Shown one piece after another: positions 8,498-18,233 of a stretch of DNA of 64,000 nucleotides. Within the stretch, counting starts at the first letter, position 1, and each line of letters begins with the position of its first letter. The stretch lies in contig CANJPH010000004.1 in the NCBI GenBank assembly GCA_947476145.1, positions 1 through 64,000 of the forward strand. Direction: 5' to 3'. This DNA comes from Bacteroidota bacterium. Its GTDB lineage: Bacteria > Bacteroidota > Bacteroidia > Chitinophagales > Chitinophagaceae. The notes under the pieces are model-generated. The model made no database searches and was not told where the DNA came from. It worked only from the letters and a program-made list of their open reading frames with translations. The position numbers were made by a program, and so were the translations under genes.

Positions 8498-11400
8498 ATG
8501 CAAATCAAAGGAGTATGGACTTTACTGTTGGCGCTAATTTTTAGCACCACTATAGTAAATGCACAACAAACTACTGTATCGGGAAAAGTTACTGGAAGTG
8601 ACGGTTCTCCGCTTGCAAACGTTACCGTTGTGATTAAAGGAACCAAATCGGCCACCTTAACAAATAAGGATGGTATTTATTCAATTGGCGCAACAGCAGG
8701 CCAAACACTTACAATTTCATTTGTTGGCTATGAAGCTAAAGAAGTGAAAGTAGGTGCTAAAACTGTTTATAATGTTCGCTTAAATGCAATTGACAATGAT
8801 CTTGAAGAAGTAGTTGTTACTGCAATGGACATTAAGCGTAATCCAAAAGAATTGGGTTACTCCGTACAAAAATTAAAAGGCGCAGACATTGCCGAATCAC
8901 AACGTAATAACTTTGTAAATAGTTTACAAGGACGTGTTGCGGGTTTAACCATTAATCCAACAAGTGGTCTTGCAGGTGCAAGTTCTCAAATTGTATTGAG
9001 AGGTTTTAACTCTTTATCATTAGACAACTCGCCTTTATTTATTATTGATGGTGTGATTGTAGATAACTCTTCTGTACAGGAAAACAATCGTAACACAGGT
9101 TTGGCTGTAAAACCAACCAGTGCAAACGTTTCCACAGAGAATAGACAAAATGACTATAGCAATCGTATCTCGGATTTAAACCCGAATGATATTGAAAACG
9201 TAACGGTGTTAAAAGGACCAGAGGCAACCGCATTGTATGGTAGCCAAGCAAGTTCTGGAGCCATTGTAATTACCACTAAAAAAGGAACCAGCACTACTGG
9301 TAAAATTAATGTGGCTTATGACAATAGTTTTAGAAGTTCAACCTACACGCGTTACCCACAAATTTTTACAAAATATGATGCTGGATTAAACGGCGTACCT
9401 AGTGATATTTTCCAATACTTTGGTCAAGAGTTTCCTGCCGGAACAAAAACCTATGACAACTTGCACAATTTTTTCCGTTCAAGTATGTCACAAAACCAAA
9501 ATATTTCCATGGACTATGGTGTAAAGAATCACTCTATTCGTTTTTCAGCTGCATTTGTGGATGAGAAATCACCCGTTCCAACGAATCATTACACGAAGCA
9601 AAATTTTCGTGTAGTTTCAAATCATAAATTCTTTAATAATAAATTAGAAATCTCTCCAAGTTTTAGCATGGTAACAAGTACCAACGATAAACCTTTAAGA
9701 GGAGTGAGTGGTTATTTATTAAACTTATTGGCTTGGCCAGTGGATAATGATATTACAGATTGGCAAACAACAGATGGTTTGAAAAAACCATTGTTTACTA
9801 CCAATCCAAATGGTGAATTGGACAATCCTTTGTTTAACGTAAACAGAAACAGAAGCCGTGATGAAGTAACAAGACAAATTGCAACTTTGGCGGTTACTTA
9901 TAATCCTACAAAATGGTTAACAATCAATGGTCGTGTAGGTTATGATACTTATAGCCAACAAGGTTGGACCAAATGGGATTCCTCTTCTTACTTTTTATCA
10001 AGAGCGCAAAAAGGAGCTTTAGAAAATTATTATCGTAATTATTATGGTTACAACCATACGGTGACTGCAACGGCTAAGAAAAGCTTTGGTAAAATTAATA
10101 CGCGTTTAATGGTGGGAAATATGTGGCAGGATTATGAAACACAAACCACTTCTATTTTTGGTAACAACTTAACGGATGCGAACAGAACAGATAGTGCCAA
10201 TACTTTAGTAGCCTCTAGAATTAGAAATAGTAATATGACTCGTTTTGGTTTACCTAACTATAATATTAACCGTCAGGCCGCTTACTTTAGTGAAGCCGCT
10301 TTAAACTATGACAATAAAGTATTCTTTACTTATTCTCACCGTTTTGAAGAGTCTTCTATTTTCCCAACAGCAAGCCGCTCTTATAATTACCCTGCAGGAA
10401 GCATGAGTGTGATTATGACAGACATCTTCCCAGCTTTAAAAGAAAAAGTGAACTATTGGAAATTAAGAGGATCATTGGCTAGCACAGCACGTTCAAGTTC
10501 ACCTTATGCGAACCAATCTATCTTAAACTTTAGTACAGGTAGTGGAGGTGGATATTATTATGACTTCACCAATGCGAATCCATACTTAACACCAGAGAGA
10601 CAAAAAACTTTTGAGATTGGTACGGAGGTTAAATTATTTAACAATCGTTTAAGCACAGAAATTACTTATTACAAAACTGAAAACAAAGACTTGATTGCTG
10701 AAAACTTCAGAGCAAGTTATGCAACAGGTTTTGTGTTAAATACTTTGAATGTAGGTTCAAACGAAAACACAGGTTTGGAAATTGTATTAGATTATGTAGT
10801 GGTTGCTAAAAAAGATTTCACTTGGAATACAAGAATGAACTTTAACAGAATGCGTAATAAGGTAACTTCATTACCTTCTAACGTTCCTGAATTCTACATC
10901 TCTGATACTTGGGTGTATGCAAACGCAAGAGGTGGTTTAGTAAATGGCGGACCAACTACAACCATTACTTCTTATGGTTATGCACGTAATAATGCCGGAC
11001 AAATTTTAATCAATCCAACAACTGGTATTCCTTTATTAGAAAACGTGTTTAAAGTACGTGGTGATCGTAACCCTGACTTTACCATTGGATGGTTAAATAA
11101 CATCACTTATAAGGATTTGAAATTATCTTTCTTATGGGATATTAAAGTGGGTGGTGATATCTTTAATGCCACGGACAGATACTTAACTACTATTGGTAGA
11201 AGCAATAGAACTGCCATGAGATATGCTGAAGTGATAGTGGGTGGTGTTTTAAAAGATGGTAAAGAAAATACAGCGACACCAACTAAGAATTATATTAAAG
11301 TAATACCACAAAACAACTACACGTATTACTCTACAATGCCAGAAGAAGCGTTTATTGAAAAAGATGTTAACTGGTTTAGATTAAGAGATATTTCTTTAAG

Positions 11401-11626
11401 CTATAATCTTAAGAAACATTTAAAAGGAAGTTTAGCAAAATATGCTAAAACACTTTCTGCATTCGTAACCGTTAATGATTTAATTCTAATTACAAACTAT
11501 AGTGGTGCAGATCCTGCAGTAGGTGCAAACTCTGCGGCAAGCCGTGGTGTAAGCGGATTTGGATTTGACTATGGTAACATGGGTGCACCAGTTAGTTTCA
11601 ATGTTGGATTTAGAACTTCTTTTTAA
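8498..11626 (+). CDS. SusC/RagA family TonB-linked outer membrane protein
   Basis: A 1042-residue outer membrane receptor. It has a signal peptide ending VNAQ, an N-terminal carboxypeptidase-D-like domain (about residues 25-105, VSGKVTGSDGSPLANVTVV), and a plug domain (about 115-255) with the SusC hallmarks LRGFNSLS, PLFIIDGVIVDN and VLKGPEATALYG. The remainder is a 22-strand barrel ending in aromatic FRTSF, as required for outer membrane insertion. With SusD it forms a lidded transporter that imports oligosaccharides or peptides using TonB energy. The susD-like gene starts 21 nt downstream, in the same operon. No glycoside hydrolases flank it, so the substrate is not evident; nearby peptidases and a phosphodiester glycosidase are the only hints. 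Confidence 0.96.
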   Translation: MQIKGVWTLLLALIFSTTIVNAQQTTVSGKVTGSDGSPLANVTVVIKGTKSATLTNKDGIYSIGATAGQTLTISFVGYEAKEVKVGAKTVYNVRLNAIDNDLEEVVVTAMDIKRNPKELGYSVQKLKGADIAESQRNNFVNSLQGRVAGLTINPTSGLAGASSQIVLRGFNSLSLDNSPLFIIDGVIVDNSSVQENNRNTGLAVKPTSANVSTENRQNDYSNRISDLNPNDIENVTVLKGPEATALYGSQASSGAIVITTKKGTSTTGKINVAYDNSFRSSTYTRYPQIFTKYDAGLNGVPSDIFQYFGQEFPAGTKTYDNLHNFFRSSMSQNQNISMDYGVKNHSIRFSAAFVDEKSPVPTNHYTKQNFRVVSNHKFFNNKLEISPSFSMVTSTNDKPLRGVSGYLLNLLAWPVDNDITDWQTTDGLKKPLFTTNPNGELDNPLFNVNRNRSRDEVTRQIATLAVTYNPTKWLTINGRVGYDTYSQQGWTKWDSSSYFLSRAQKGALENYYRNYYGYNHTVTATAKKSFGKINTRLMVGNMWQDYETQTTSIFGNNLTDANRTDSANTLVASRIRNSNMTRFGLPNYNINRQAAYFSEAALNYDNKVFFTYSHRFEESSIFPTASRSYNYPAGSMSVIMTDIFPALKEKVNYWKLRGSLASTARSSSPYANQSILNFSTGSGGGYYYDFTNANPYLTPERQKTFEIGTEVKLFNNRLSTEITYYKTENKDLIAENFRASYATGFVLNTLNVGSNENTGLEIVLDYVVVAKKDFTWNTRMNFNRMRNKVTSLPSNVPEFYISDTWVYANARGGLVNGGPTTTITSYGYARNNAGQILINPTTGIPLLENVFKVRGDRNPDFTIGWLNNITYKDLKLSFLWDIKVGGDIFNATDRYLTTIGRSNRTAMRYAEVIVGGVLKDGKENTATPTKNYIKVIPQNNYTYYSTMPEEAFIEKDVNWFRLRDISLSYNLKKHLKGSLAKYAKTLSAFVTVNDLILITNYSGADPAVGANSAASRGVSGFGFDYGNMGAPVSFNVGFRTSF

Positions 11627-11646
11627 TTAATAAATAATCATAAGAT

Positions 11647-13296
11647 ATGAAATATAATTTTAAACATCTCTTAGTACTAGGCGCACTTGCAGTGATGGGT
11701 GCAGCTTGTTCTAAAAAAATAGATGAGGCGTATAAGAACCCTAACTATGATGTTAAGGTGGCGCCAGAAACCTTATTGCCACAAATCGTTTCTTCAATGG
11801 GTGGTAACTATGGCGGACACGGTCCATTAAACGATATTCGTTTTATTGGCGCTTATACGCAAAACTTTGCTTACAGTGGAACACTTAGCAATTTTGATCG
11901 TATGGGATACACCGTAGGTAGTGATAACGCAGCTTCGTTCTGGCGTTCACATTATTATGACATTGGTCAAAACAACATGAAAATGATTGATTGGGCCATT
12001 GAAAATAAGCAATGGGATTATGCCGGTGTAGGCAAAGCTATTTTTGCATGGAGCTGGTTAACTTTAACCGACTATCATGGCGAAGTAATTTTAAAAGAAG
12101 CCTTTAACACGGACCAAATCACTTTTAAGTATGATAACCAGGATGAAGTATATGCATACTCTAAAAAACTTTGTTTTGAAGCCTTGGAATTATTAAATAA
12201 AACAGGCGACAACGCAAGTCAAGCTTCTTTAGCAAAAGGCGACGCCTTTATGTATGCTGGGGATGTGACTAAGTGGAAGAAATTTGTATACGGTGTATTA
12301 GCACGTAACTATGCACACTTAACCAATAAGGCAGATTACAAACCAGACTCTGTTATCTATTATTCTAATTTAGCAATGAAGGAAACAGGCGACGACGCGA
12401 TGGTTAAGTTTGCTGCTACTTCGGTAAGTGCTACCAACAATTTCTTCGGTCCTTTCAGAGGTAACTTAACTACTGCAAGTGTGGTAACACCTACTGCATT
12501 AAGACAAACATCCTTTATTGCCAACTTAATGAACGGAACCAACAGTGCATTTACAGGTGTTGCCGATCCAAGAGCTATTTATTTATTAAGAAAAAATGCT
12601 GCCGGTACTTTTAAAGGAGTAGATATTGTAAAAGGTCAAGCGGTAATGCTTGCGAATGATAGACCTGAAAGTTTTTATGGTGTTTCTCAAACAACATCAG
12701 TAAATAATACAGCCCCAGCTACCGATGTAAACTGTCGTTTTATTTTCAGAAATGCTGCACCTTTCCCTGTAATGACTGCCTCTGAAATGGCGTTTTTACG
12801 TGCCGAAGCGGCCTTTAGAAAAGGAGACAAATCAACTGCATTAGCTGCTTATAAAGATGGTATCTCTAAACACTTTGATTTGTTGATGACTTATTACAAT
12901 ACCAATGTGCCTACTGCCGATTTATTAACAACGGCAACAAAAAATGCATTTTTAGCAGATACAAGAGTGGTTCCTGCAAATGCTGCAGACTTAACCTTAA
13001 CACAAATCATGTTACAAAAGTATATTGCTTTATGGGGACATGGAACTTTTGAAACTTGGGTAGATATGCGTAGATACCACTATGTGGATAACGATGCTGC
13101 TACTGGTAAACAAGTATATCGTGATTTTACACCACCATCGGGAACTGATTTATTTCAGGACAACAATGGTAAATTGGTATACAGAGTGCGTCCAAGATTT
13201 AACTCTGAATATGTTTGGAACATTAATGAGTTAACACGTATTGGTGCAACAGCTGTTGATTACCACACAAAAGAAATGTGGTTCTCTCAAAAATAA
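11647..13296 (+). CDS. SusD/RagB family nutrient-binding lipoprotein
   Basis: A 549-residue surface lipoprotein with a lipobox before Cys21 (VMGAAC). The tetratricopeptide-like SusD fold is supported by segments such as ARNYAHLTNKADY and FPVMTASEMAFLRAEAAFRKGD, and by the late motif MLQKYIALWGHGTFETWVDMRRYHY, where the usual WxxxRR-type ending appears. Length and the N-terminal PNYDVKVAPETLLPQI stretch point to the SusD-like_2 subgroup. It caps the SusC channel encoded just upstream and binds the substrate outside the cell. It is followed by a very strong terminator, so the transcription unit probably ends here. Confidence 0.93.
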   Translation: MKYNFKHLLVLGALAVMGAACSKKIDEAYKNPNYDVKVAPETLLPQIVSSMGGNYGGHGPLNDIRFIGAYTQNFAYSGTLSNFDRMGYTVGSDNAASFWRSHYYDIGQNNMKMIDWAIENKQWDYAGVGKAIFAWSWLTLTDYHGEVILKEAFNTDQITFKYDNQDEVYAYSKKLCFEALELLNKTGDNASQASLAKGDAFMYAGDVTKWKKFVYGVLARNYAHLTNKADYKPDSVIYYSNLAMKETGDDAMVKFAATSVSATNNFFGPFRGNLTTASVVTPTALRQTSFIANLMNGTNSAFTGVADPRAIYLLRKNAAGTFKGVDIVKGQAVMLANDRPESFYGVSQTTSVNNTAPATDVNCRFIFRNAAPFPVMTASEMAFLRAEAAFRKGDKSTALAAYKDGISKHFDLLMTYYNTNVPTADLLTTATKNAFLADTRVVPANAADLTLTQIMLQKYIALWGHGTFETWVDMRRYHYVDNDAATGKQVYRDFTPPSGTDLFQDNNGKLVYRVRPRFNSEYVWNINELTRIGATAVDYHTKEMWFSQK

Positions 13297-13319
13297 GAGC
13301 AACTAATTATATTTTAAAT

Positions 13320-13345
13320 AACCCCTTTCGAGGGGTTATTTTTTT
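13320..13345 (+). terminator. intrinsic terminator with UUCG loop after the susCD-like operon
   Basis: AACCCCT (13320-13326), loop TTCG, AGGGGTT (13331-13337), then ATTTTTTT. This is a perfect 7-bp stem closed by an exceptionally stable tetraloop and followed by a U-tract. Confidence 0.92.
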
Positions 13346-13383
13346 GCGCATACTTTGTTAACTTCAACTAATATTTAAATAGC

Positions 13384-14340
13384 ATGAAAAAATTGATATT
13401 GGCTGGAGCTTGCATTTTTATTTTTTCCCAATTTGTGTTTGCGCAAATTAGTTGGAAAGAAGTGTCGGCAGAATATGGTGTTACCAACAAGGGGCTCACG
13501 GTTTACGAATCGGTTGGAACCTTAGCAGATAGTGCTTTTAGAGCGTTTTATGTTAAAATAGATAAAGCAGATAAAAACTTGCATATGGATGCGGATACTA
13601 CTTTGTATCGCCGTTTAACACCAAGTCAATTTTATGAAAAACTAAATCAACCACTACTGGTTGTGAATTGTTCTTTTTTTGAATTTAAAAACAATACCAA
13701 TGTAAATATAGTTGTACAAAAGGGGAAATTGGTTGCCCATAATATGCAAGGTATTCCTGGCAAAGGCAGAGATACCCTTACCTATTTACATGTACTCAAT
13801 TCTGCGATTGGGATGAAGGCAAATAAAAATTTTGAAATCAAATATACCTATACCGACTCCTCATTATTGGAATCTTATTCTCAAAACTACCCTCTAACAG
13901 CTTACAGAGATTCGAGCTCAAAAATGAATCGAAAGGAGGCAAGATTTTCTAATTTAAAACCTTGGAAAGTGAATTGGGCCGTGGGCGGAGGACCTGTGTT
14001 ATTAAAAAATGGGGAAGTAAATATTACCAATAACGAGGAGCACAAATTTTCAGGCAAAGCCATTTTAGATAGACACCCAAGGACCGCAATGGGTTATACT
14101 AAAGACGGCGATTTAATTGTTATGGTCATTCAAGGAAGAATGAAAGGGATTGCTATAGGAGCCACTTTGAATGATATTGCCATGTTATTTAAAGACCTAG
14201 GTTGTGAGGGAGCCATTAATTTAGATGGCGGTGGAAGTTCTTGCATGTTAGTGAATGGCAAAGAAACCATAAAGCCATCCGATCCTACTGGCCAAAGACC
14301 CGTTCCGGCCGTTTTTTATGTCGCCGATAGCAAGCAATAA
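13384..14340 (+). CDS. phosphodiester glycosidase (NAGPA) family protein
   Basis: A 318-residue exported protein (leader ends in FVFAQ). The NAGPA/DUF2233 domain covers about residues 80-315, with NCSFFEF, VGGGPVLLKNGE, HPRTAMGYTKDG and the family hallmark AINLDGGGSSCMLVNG near residues 277-292. In animals this domain removes GlcNAc from mannose-6-phosphate diesters; bacterial members are thought to cleave glycosidic bonds to phosphate. It follows the SusC/SusD genes but after a strong terminator, so it is probably separately transcribed. A link to import of a phosphodiester-containing glycan is an inference from adjacency only. Confidence 0.88.
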   Translation: MKKLILAGACIFIFSQFVFAQISWKEVSAEYGVTNKGLTVYESVGTLADSAFRAFYVKIDKADKNLHMDADTTLYRRLTPSQFYEKLNQPLLVVNCSFFEFKNNTNVNIVVQKGKLVAHNMQGIPGKGRDTLTYLHVLNSAIGMKANKNFEIKYTYTDSSLLESYSQNYPLTAYRDSSSKMNRKEARFSNLKPWKVNWAVGGGPVLLKNGEVNITNNEEHKFSGKAILDRHPRTAMGYTKDGDLIVMVIQGRMKGIAIGATLNDIAMLFKDLGCEGAINLDGGGSSCMLVNGKETIKPSDPTGQRPVPAVFYVADSKQ

Positions 14341-14423
14341 TATAAATTGTACGCTTGTGTAATAATTTATATTCTCCCAATTATTTTGACCCCGTTTATT
14401 TATCTTACAGCAAATTATTTTAT

Positions 14424-17132
14424 ATGCGTAAGATTATATTTTTAGGTGGTGTGTTTTTATTGGCCTTTGCAACAATACAAGCGCAAACTATCCCAAGTCC
14501 AAAAAGCCATTTTGGTTTTAACATTGGCGACAATTATCATTTGGCCACTTTTACTCAAACCGAAGCGTATTTTAAAAAATTAGCAGCAGCTTCCAATAAA
14601 GTAAAATTGCAAGTAATAGGTAAAACGGAAGAGGGCCGCAACCAATACATGCTCATTGTTTCTGACCCAAGTAATATAAAACAATTAGATAAGTATAAGT
14701 CTATCTCACAAAAAATGGCGCGCGCGGAAGACTTGTCAGAAGACGATGCAAAGCAGTTGGCAAAGGATGGTAAGAGTGTCGTATGGATTGATGGCGGTTT
14801 ACACGCAACAGAAGTAGTGGGAATTCACCAGTTGATTCAAACCTTGTATACGGTATTAACTAGAGACGATGAAGAAACCAAACGCATTTTAAAATCTACT
14901 ATTATTTTATTTGTACATGCCAATCCGGATGGACAGGAATTAGTTTCTAATTGGTACATGCGCAATGAAGATACCTTAAAAAGATCTACTGAAAGTTTAC
15001 CACGCTTATATGAAAAGTATATTGGTCATGATAACAATCGTGATTTTTTCATGTTAAACATGAGCGAATCCAAAAACATGAGTCGTCAATTATATATAGA
15101 GTGGATGCCGCAAATTTTATACAATCATCACCAAACAGGGCCTCCAGGCACTGTGGTAGCGGGTCCTCCTTATCGAGATCCATTTAATTATGTATATGAT
15201 CCATTACTTGTTACAGGTATTGATGCAGTGGGCGCGGCAATGAGTAGTCGTTTAAATGCGGAAGGTAAACCTGGTTATACAATGAAGAGTGGGTCGGTCT
15301 ATTCTACTTGGTGGAATGGCGGATTAAGAACAGCGGCATATTACCATAATATCATTGGACTCCTAACCGAGATTATTGGAAATCCAACGCCTAGTAAAAT
15401 TCCTTTAGTACCCAATAGATTAATCCCAAATAGTGCAACCCCTTATCCAATTGAGCCACAACAATGGTATTTTAAAAACTCAATCGACTATTCTGTTTCT
15501 TTAAATTATGCGGTATTAAATTATGCTTCAAGATATAAGGATGAGTTGTTGTTCAATATATATACGATGGGAAAAAACAGTATCGAAGCAGGCAGCAAAG
15601 ACAACTGGACACTTTCTCCTAAAAAAGTAGAATTGATAAACGATGCAGTTAAGGCTGATAAAAAAGAAATGAAAGGAGACACATTACCACTTGAATATTT
15701 TAGCAAAGTATATAAAAATAAGGAGCTAAGAGATCCTAGAGGTTATATTATCACTGCCAATCAAACGACTACGGCTACTTCATTTATTAATATTTTAATA
15801 AATAGTGGTATTCAGGTTCAACAAGCAAGTTCGGCATTTTCTGTTGCTGGAAAAAATTATCCAAGTGGCTCCTATATCGTTAAAACCAATCAAGCATTTC
15901 GTCCACATGTATTAGATATGTTTGAACCGCAGGATCATCCAAATGATTTTCAATATCCTGGTGGCCCGCCTGTGCGTCCTTATGATGCAGCCGGTTGGAC
16001 ACCCGCATTTACGATGGGTCTCCAATTTGATAGAATCCTAGAAGACTTTACGGGTCCCTTTGAAAACATTGCATACGGGGATGTTCAGTCACCAAAAGGT
16101 AACATCATTAACTCCGAGCTAAACACTTATGGATATAGTTTTTCCACCAAGGAAAATGCTGCTTATAAAGTGGTGAATGACTTATTAAAAGAAGGTGCAA
16201 GTATTTATAAAAACAAAGACAGTTATTATATAGGGTACGAAAACAAGTTTGTAGATTTCACCAATTTCAAATCTATTATTTCAAAAATGAGCAATGAACA
16301 CGGTGTTATTTTTACAGCAGTTACAAGCAAGCCAACAGATACTTTACAAAAAGTGCAACCATTACGCATTGCTTTATGGGATAGATATGGCGGTTCTATG
16401 TCATCGGGTTGGGTAAGATGGATTTTTGAACAATATCATTTTCCTTTCAATTTATTGTATGTAAAAGAAATTGATTCCACGAATTTAAATGACAAGTATG
16501 ATGTAATTGTATTTGTGGAAGGAGCGATCCCTGCTTTGAGAACAGGATCTTCTTCTTCTTGGGAGGAAAGAGCGCCTAAAGAAAATGATATTCCCGAAAT
16601 GTATAAAGCGCAATTGGGAAGTATTACTGCACAAAAATCGATACCTGCTTTGCAACAATTTTTAAATAATGGAGGTAAAGTGGTAACGATTGGATCAAGT
16701 GCAAATCTTGCGTATCATTTAAATTTACCAGTAAGAAATGCATTGGTAGAAATGGTCAATGGCGCTGAAAGAAATTTACCTGGTGAAAAATTTTATATTC
16801 CAGGTAGTGTTATGCAAGTGGCCGTAAATAATAATTATGCACCCAATTGGGGAATGGAAAATAAAGCAGATGTTTATTTTTCAACAAGTCCTGTATTTAA
16901 ATTATCTCCCGAAGCCATTGCACAAAAACAAGTAATACCATTGGCCTGGTATCCAACCCCTTCAACACTTAGAAGTGGATGGGCCTTTGGACAAGCTTAT
17001 TTACAAGATGGTGTTGCAGCATTTGAAGCAAATGTAGGCAAAGGAAAATTATTTGTGTATGGCCCTGAAATTACATTCCGTGCACAAACGCATGGCACGT
17101 ATAAAATGTTATTTAATCAATTGTATAAATAA
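14424..17132 (+). CDS. M14 family zinc carboxypeptidase, exported
   Basis: A 902-residue protein. I place the start at ATG 14424 because it gives a clean signal peptide (MRKIIFLGGVFLL, ending IQAQ); an upstream ATG at 14355 would add 23 unlikely residues. The M14 domain occupies about residues 30-330, with zinc ligands His127 and Glu130 in GGLHATEVVG, NPDGQE, the third ligand in YNHHQTG, and the catalytic glutamate in LLTEIIG. The long C-terminal region (about 400-900) is typical of the large Bacteroidota M14 proteins. It probably trims peptides in the periplasm. The aminotransferase gene begins 10 nt after its stop, so the pair is likely an operon. Confidence 0.9.
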   Translation: MRKIIFLGGVFLLAFATIQAQTIPSPKSHFGFNIGDNYHLATFTQTEAYFKKLAAASNKVKLQVIGKTEEGRNQYMLIVSDPSNIKQLDKYKSISQKMARAEDLSEDDAKQLAKDGKSVVWIDGGLHATEVVGIHQLIQTLYTVLTRDDEETKRILKSTIILFVHANPDGQELVSNWYMRNEDTLKRSTESLPRLYEKYIGHDNNRDFFMLNMSESKNMSRQLYIEWMPQILYNHHQTGPPGTVVAGPPYRDPFNYVYDPLLVTGIDAVGAAMSSRLNAEGKPGYTMKSGSVYSTWWNGGLRTAAYYHNIIGLLTEIIGNPTPSKIPLVPNRLIPNSATPYPIEPQQWYFKNSIDYSVSLNYAVLNYASRYKDELLFNIYTMGKNSIEAGSKDNWTLSPKKVELINDAVKADKKEMKGDTLPLEYFSKVYKNKELRDPRGYIITANQTTTATSFINILINSGIQVQQASSAFSVAGKNYPSGSYIVKTNQAFRPHVLDMFEPQDHPNDFQYPGGPPVRPYDAAGWTPAFTMGLQFDRILEDFTGPFENIAYGDVQSPKGNIINSELNTYGYSFSTKENAAYKVVNDLLKEGASIYKNKDSYYIGYENKFVDFTNFKSIISKMSNEHGVIFTAVTSKPTDTLQKVQPLRIALWDRYGGSMSSGWVRWIFEQYHFPFNLLYVKEIDSTNLNDKYDVIVFVEGAIPALRTGSSSSWEERAPKENDIPEMYKAQLGSITAQKSIPALQQFLNNGGKVVTIGSSANLAYHLNLPVRNALVEMVNGAERNLPGEKFYIPGSVMQVAVNNNYAPNWGMENKADVYFSTSPVFKLSPEAIAQKQVIPLAWYPTPSTLRSGWAFGQAYLQDGVAAFEANVGKGKLFVYGPEITFRAQTHGTYKMLFNQLYK

Positions 17133-17142
17133 AAATTCCATC

Positions 17143-17964
17143 ATGTCAATATTTTGTTTTTCAAATAATCAAATTGTACCCATTGAATCGGCTGGTGTAC
17201 CAGTAACTGATTTGTTGGTGCAGCGTGGTTATGGAATTTTTGATTTTTTAAGAGTTGCCGGCAACCAACCCCTTTTTATAGATGCGCATTTGGATCGTTT
17301 TTTTCACTCCGCAGAAATAATGCGCTTACCTATTTCACAGACGCGCGCAGAAATTAAAAAAATTGTGCAGGAGTTGATTGCTAAAAATCAATTGGCTTAT
17401 TCCGGCATACGAATGATTATTGCAGGTGGTGATGCACCCGACGGATATACCATTGAACATCCACATTTAATTATTATTCAAGCGCCACTCGCAGAACCAA
17501 CATTGACTCTGCCCGAGACTGGAATTAAATTGGCTACTTATAATTATCAACGTCAAATACCAGCAGTAAAGACCACGGATTATTTAATGGCTGTATGGTT
17601 ACAACCCTGGATGAAAGAGCAGGGTGCAGATGATATTTTATACCATCATGATGGTTTCATTAGAGAATGCCCAAGATCTAATTTCTTCTTTGTCACCGAT
17701 CAAAATGTGTTGGTAACCACTCAGGAACAGATGCTAAAGGGGATTACTCGAAAAAATATTATCGAAGTTTGCAAGTCAAATGGCATTCCTATGGAAGAGC
17801 GCATTATCTCTATAGAAGAATTGAAAACAGCCAAAGAGGCGTTTATTACCAGTTCCACCAAGCGCATTATTCCGGTGCGTCAAATTGATGACTATGCCTA
17901 TATGCTCAATAGGCCAGATTCCGTGGCCAAAAAAGTATATGATTTACTAGTTGGATTAGAGTGA
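17143..17964 (+). CDS. class IV PLP-dependent aminotransferase
   Basis: A 273-residue fold-type IV PLP enzyme, cytoplasmic. Motifs in order are QRGYGIFDFLR (near residues 28-38), a lysine within AVKTTDY that is the likely Schiff-base residue, GFIRECPRSNFFFV, and GITRKNIIEVC near residue 203. The family includes branched-chain and D-amino acid aminotransferases and aminodeoxychorismate lyase; short length and the sequence around GYGIFDF do not decide among these. The ATG at 17143 is preferred because earlier in-frame starts overlap the M14 gene deeply. Coupling to a carboxypeptidase suggests use of released amino acids, but this is inference. Confidence 0.85.
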   Translation: MSIFCFSNNQIVPIESAGVPVTDLLVQRGYGIFDFLRVAGNQPLFIDAHLDRFFHSAEIMRLPISQTRAEIKKIVQELIAKNQLAYSGIRMIIAGGDAPDGYTIEHPHLIIIQAPLAEPTLTLPETGIKLATYNYQRQIPAVKTTDYLMAVWLQPWMKEQGADDILYHHDGFIRECPRSNFFFVTDQNVLVTTQEQMLKGITRKNIIEVCKSNGIPMEERIISIEELKTAKEAFITSSTKRIIPVRQIDDYAYMLNRPDSVAKKVYDLLVGLE

Positions 17965-17994
17965 GCGCATGCTTAAACTGGGATTATGCGCTCA
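17962..17994 (+). other. hairpin over the aminotransferase stop codon
   Basis: TGAGCGCAT (17962-17970) and ATGCGCTCA (17986-17994) are perfect 9-bp inverted copies around a 15-nt loop, with the TGA stop in the left arm. No U-tract follows (AAAGATATTT), so it is either a 3'-end stabilising structure or a poor terminator. The rest of the gap to 18233 is extremely AT-rich and holds only the sites listed below. Confidence 0.35.
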
Positions 17995-18136
17995 AAAGAT
18001 ATTTAAATGATTATTAATCAACTAGTTAAACATCTTAAATCAAATATCACATATATGTAAAATTATATATTACAATAATATATACATATATTTTATTTAT
18101 AATAATATTATATTTTTTTTACTTTTTCGAAAACAT

Positions 18137-18162
18137 TTAACTTAGTTAATGAAATGTTAACC
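18137..18162. promoter_or_regulatory. TTAACTTAGTTAA pseudo-palindrome plus GTTAACC
   Basis: TTAACT-T-AGTTAA (18137-18149) is a 13-bp near-palindrome, followed by GTTAACC (18156-18162). The same 13-mer, with the same GTTAACC flank, occurs upstream of the class V PLP enzyme at 44163-44181. It lies about 45 bases upstream of the predicted -7 element, a usual place for an activator site. Confidence 0.4.
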
Positions 18163-18192
18163 GTTCCACTAGTTTATTAACAAGTTTTAGTT

Positions 18193-18200
18193 TAAATTTG
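18193..18200 (+). promoter_or_regulatory. candidate -7 element of the TonB receptor gene
   Basis: TAAATTTG matches TAnnTTTG exactly and would start transcription near 18207, about 27 nt before the ATG. No clear TTG is found at -33, which would fit activator dependence. Confidence 0.45.
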
Positions 18201-18233
18201 CTCTTTAAATATCATAAACAAATACCTTACAAA

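Noticed and set aside
17965..18136. Very AT-rich stretch as a possible origin or attachment site
   Set aside because: It has no repeated boxes, DnaA-type sites or flanking duplications; it is simply an AT-rich upstream region.
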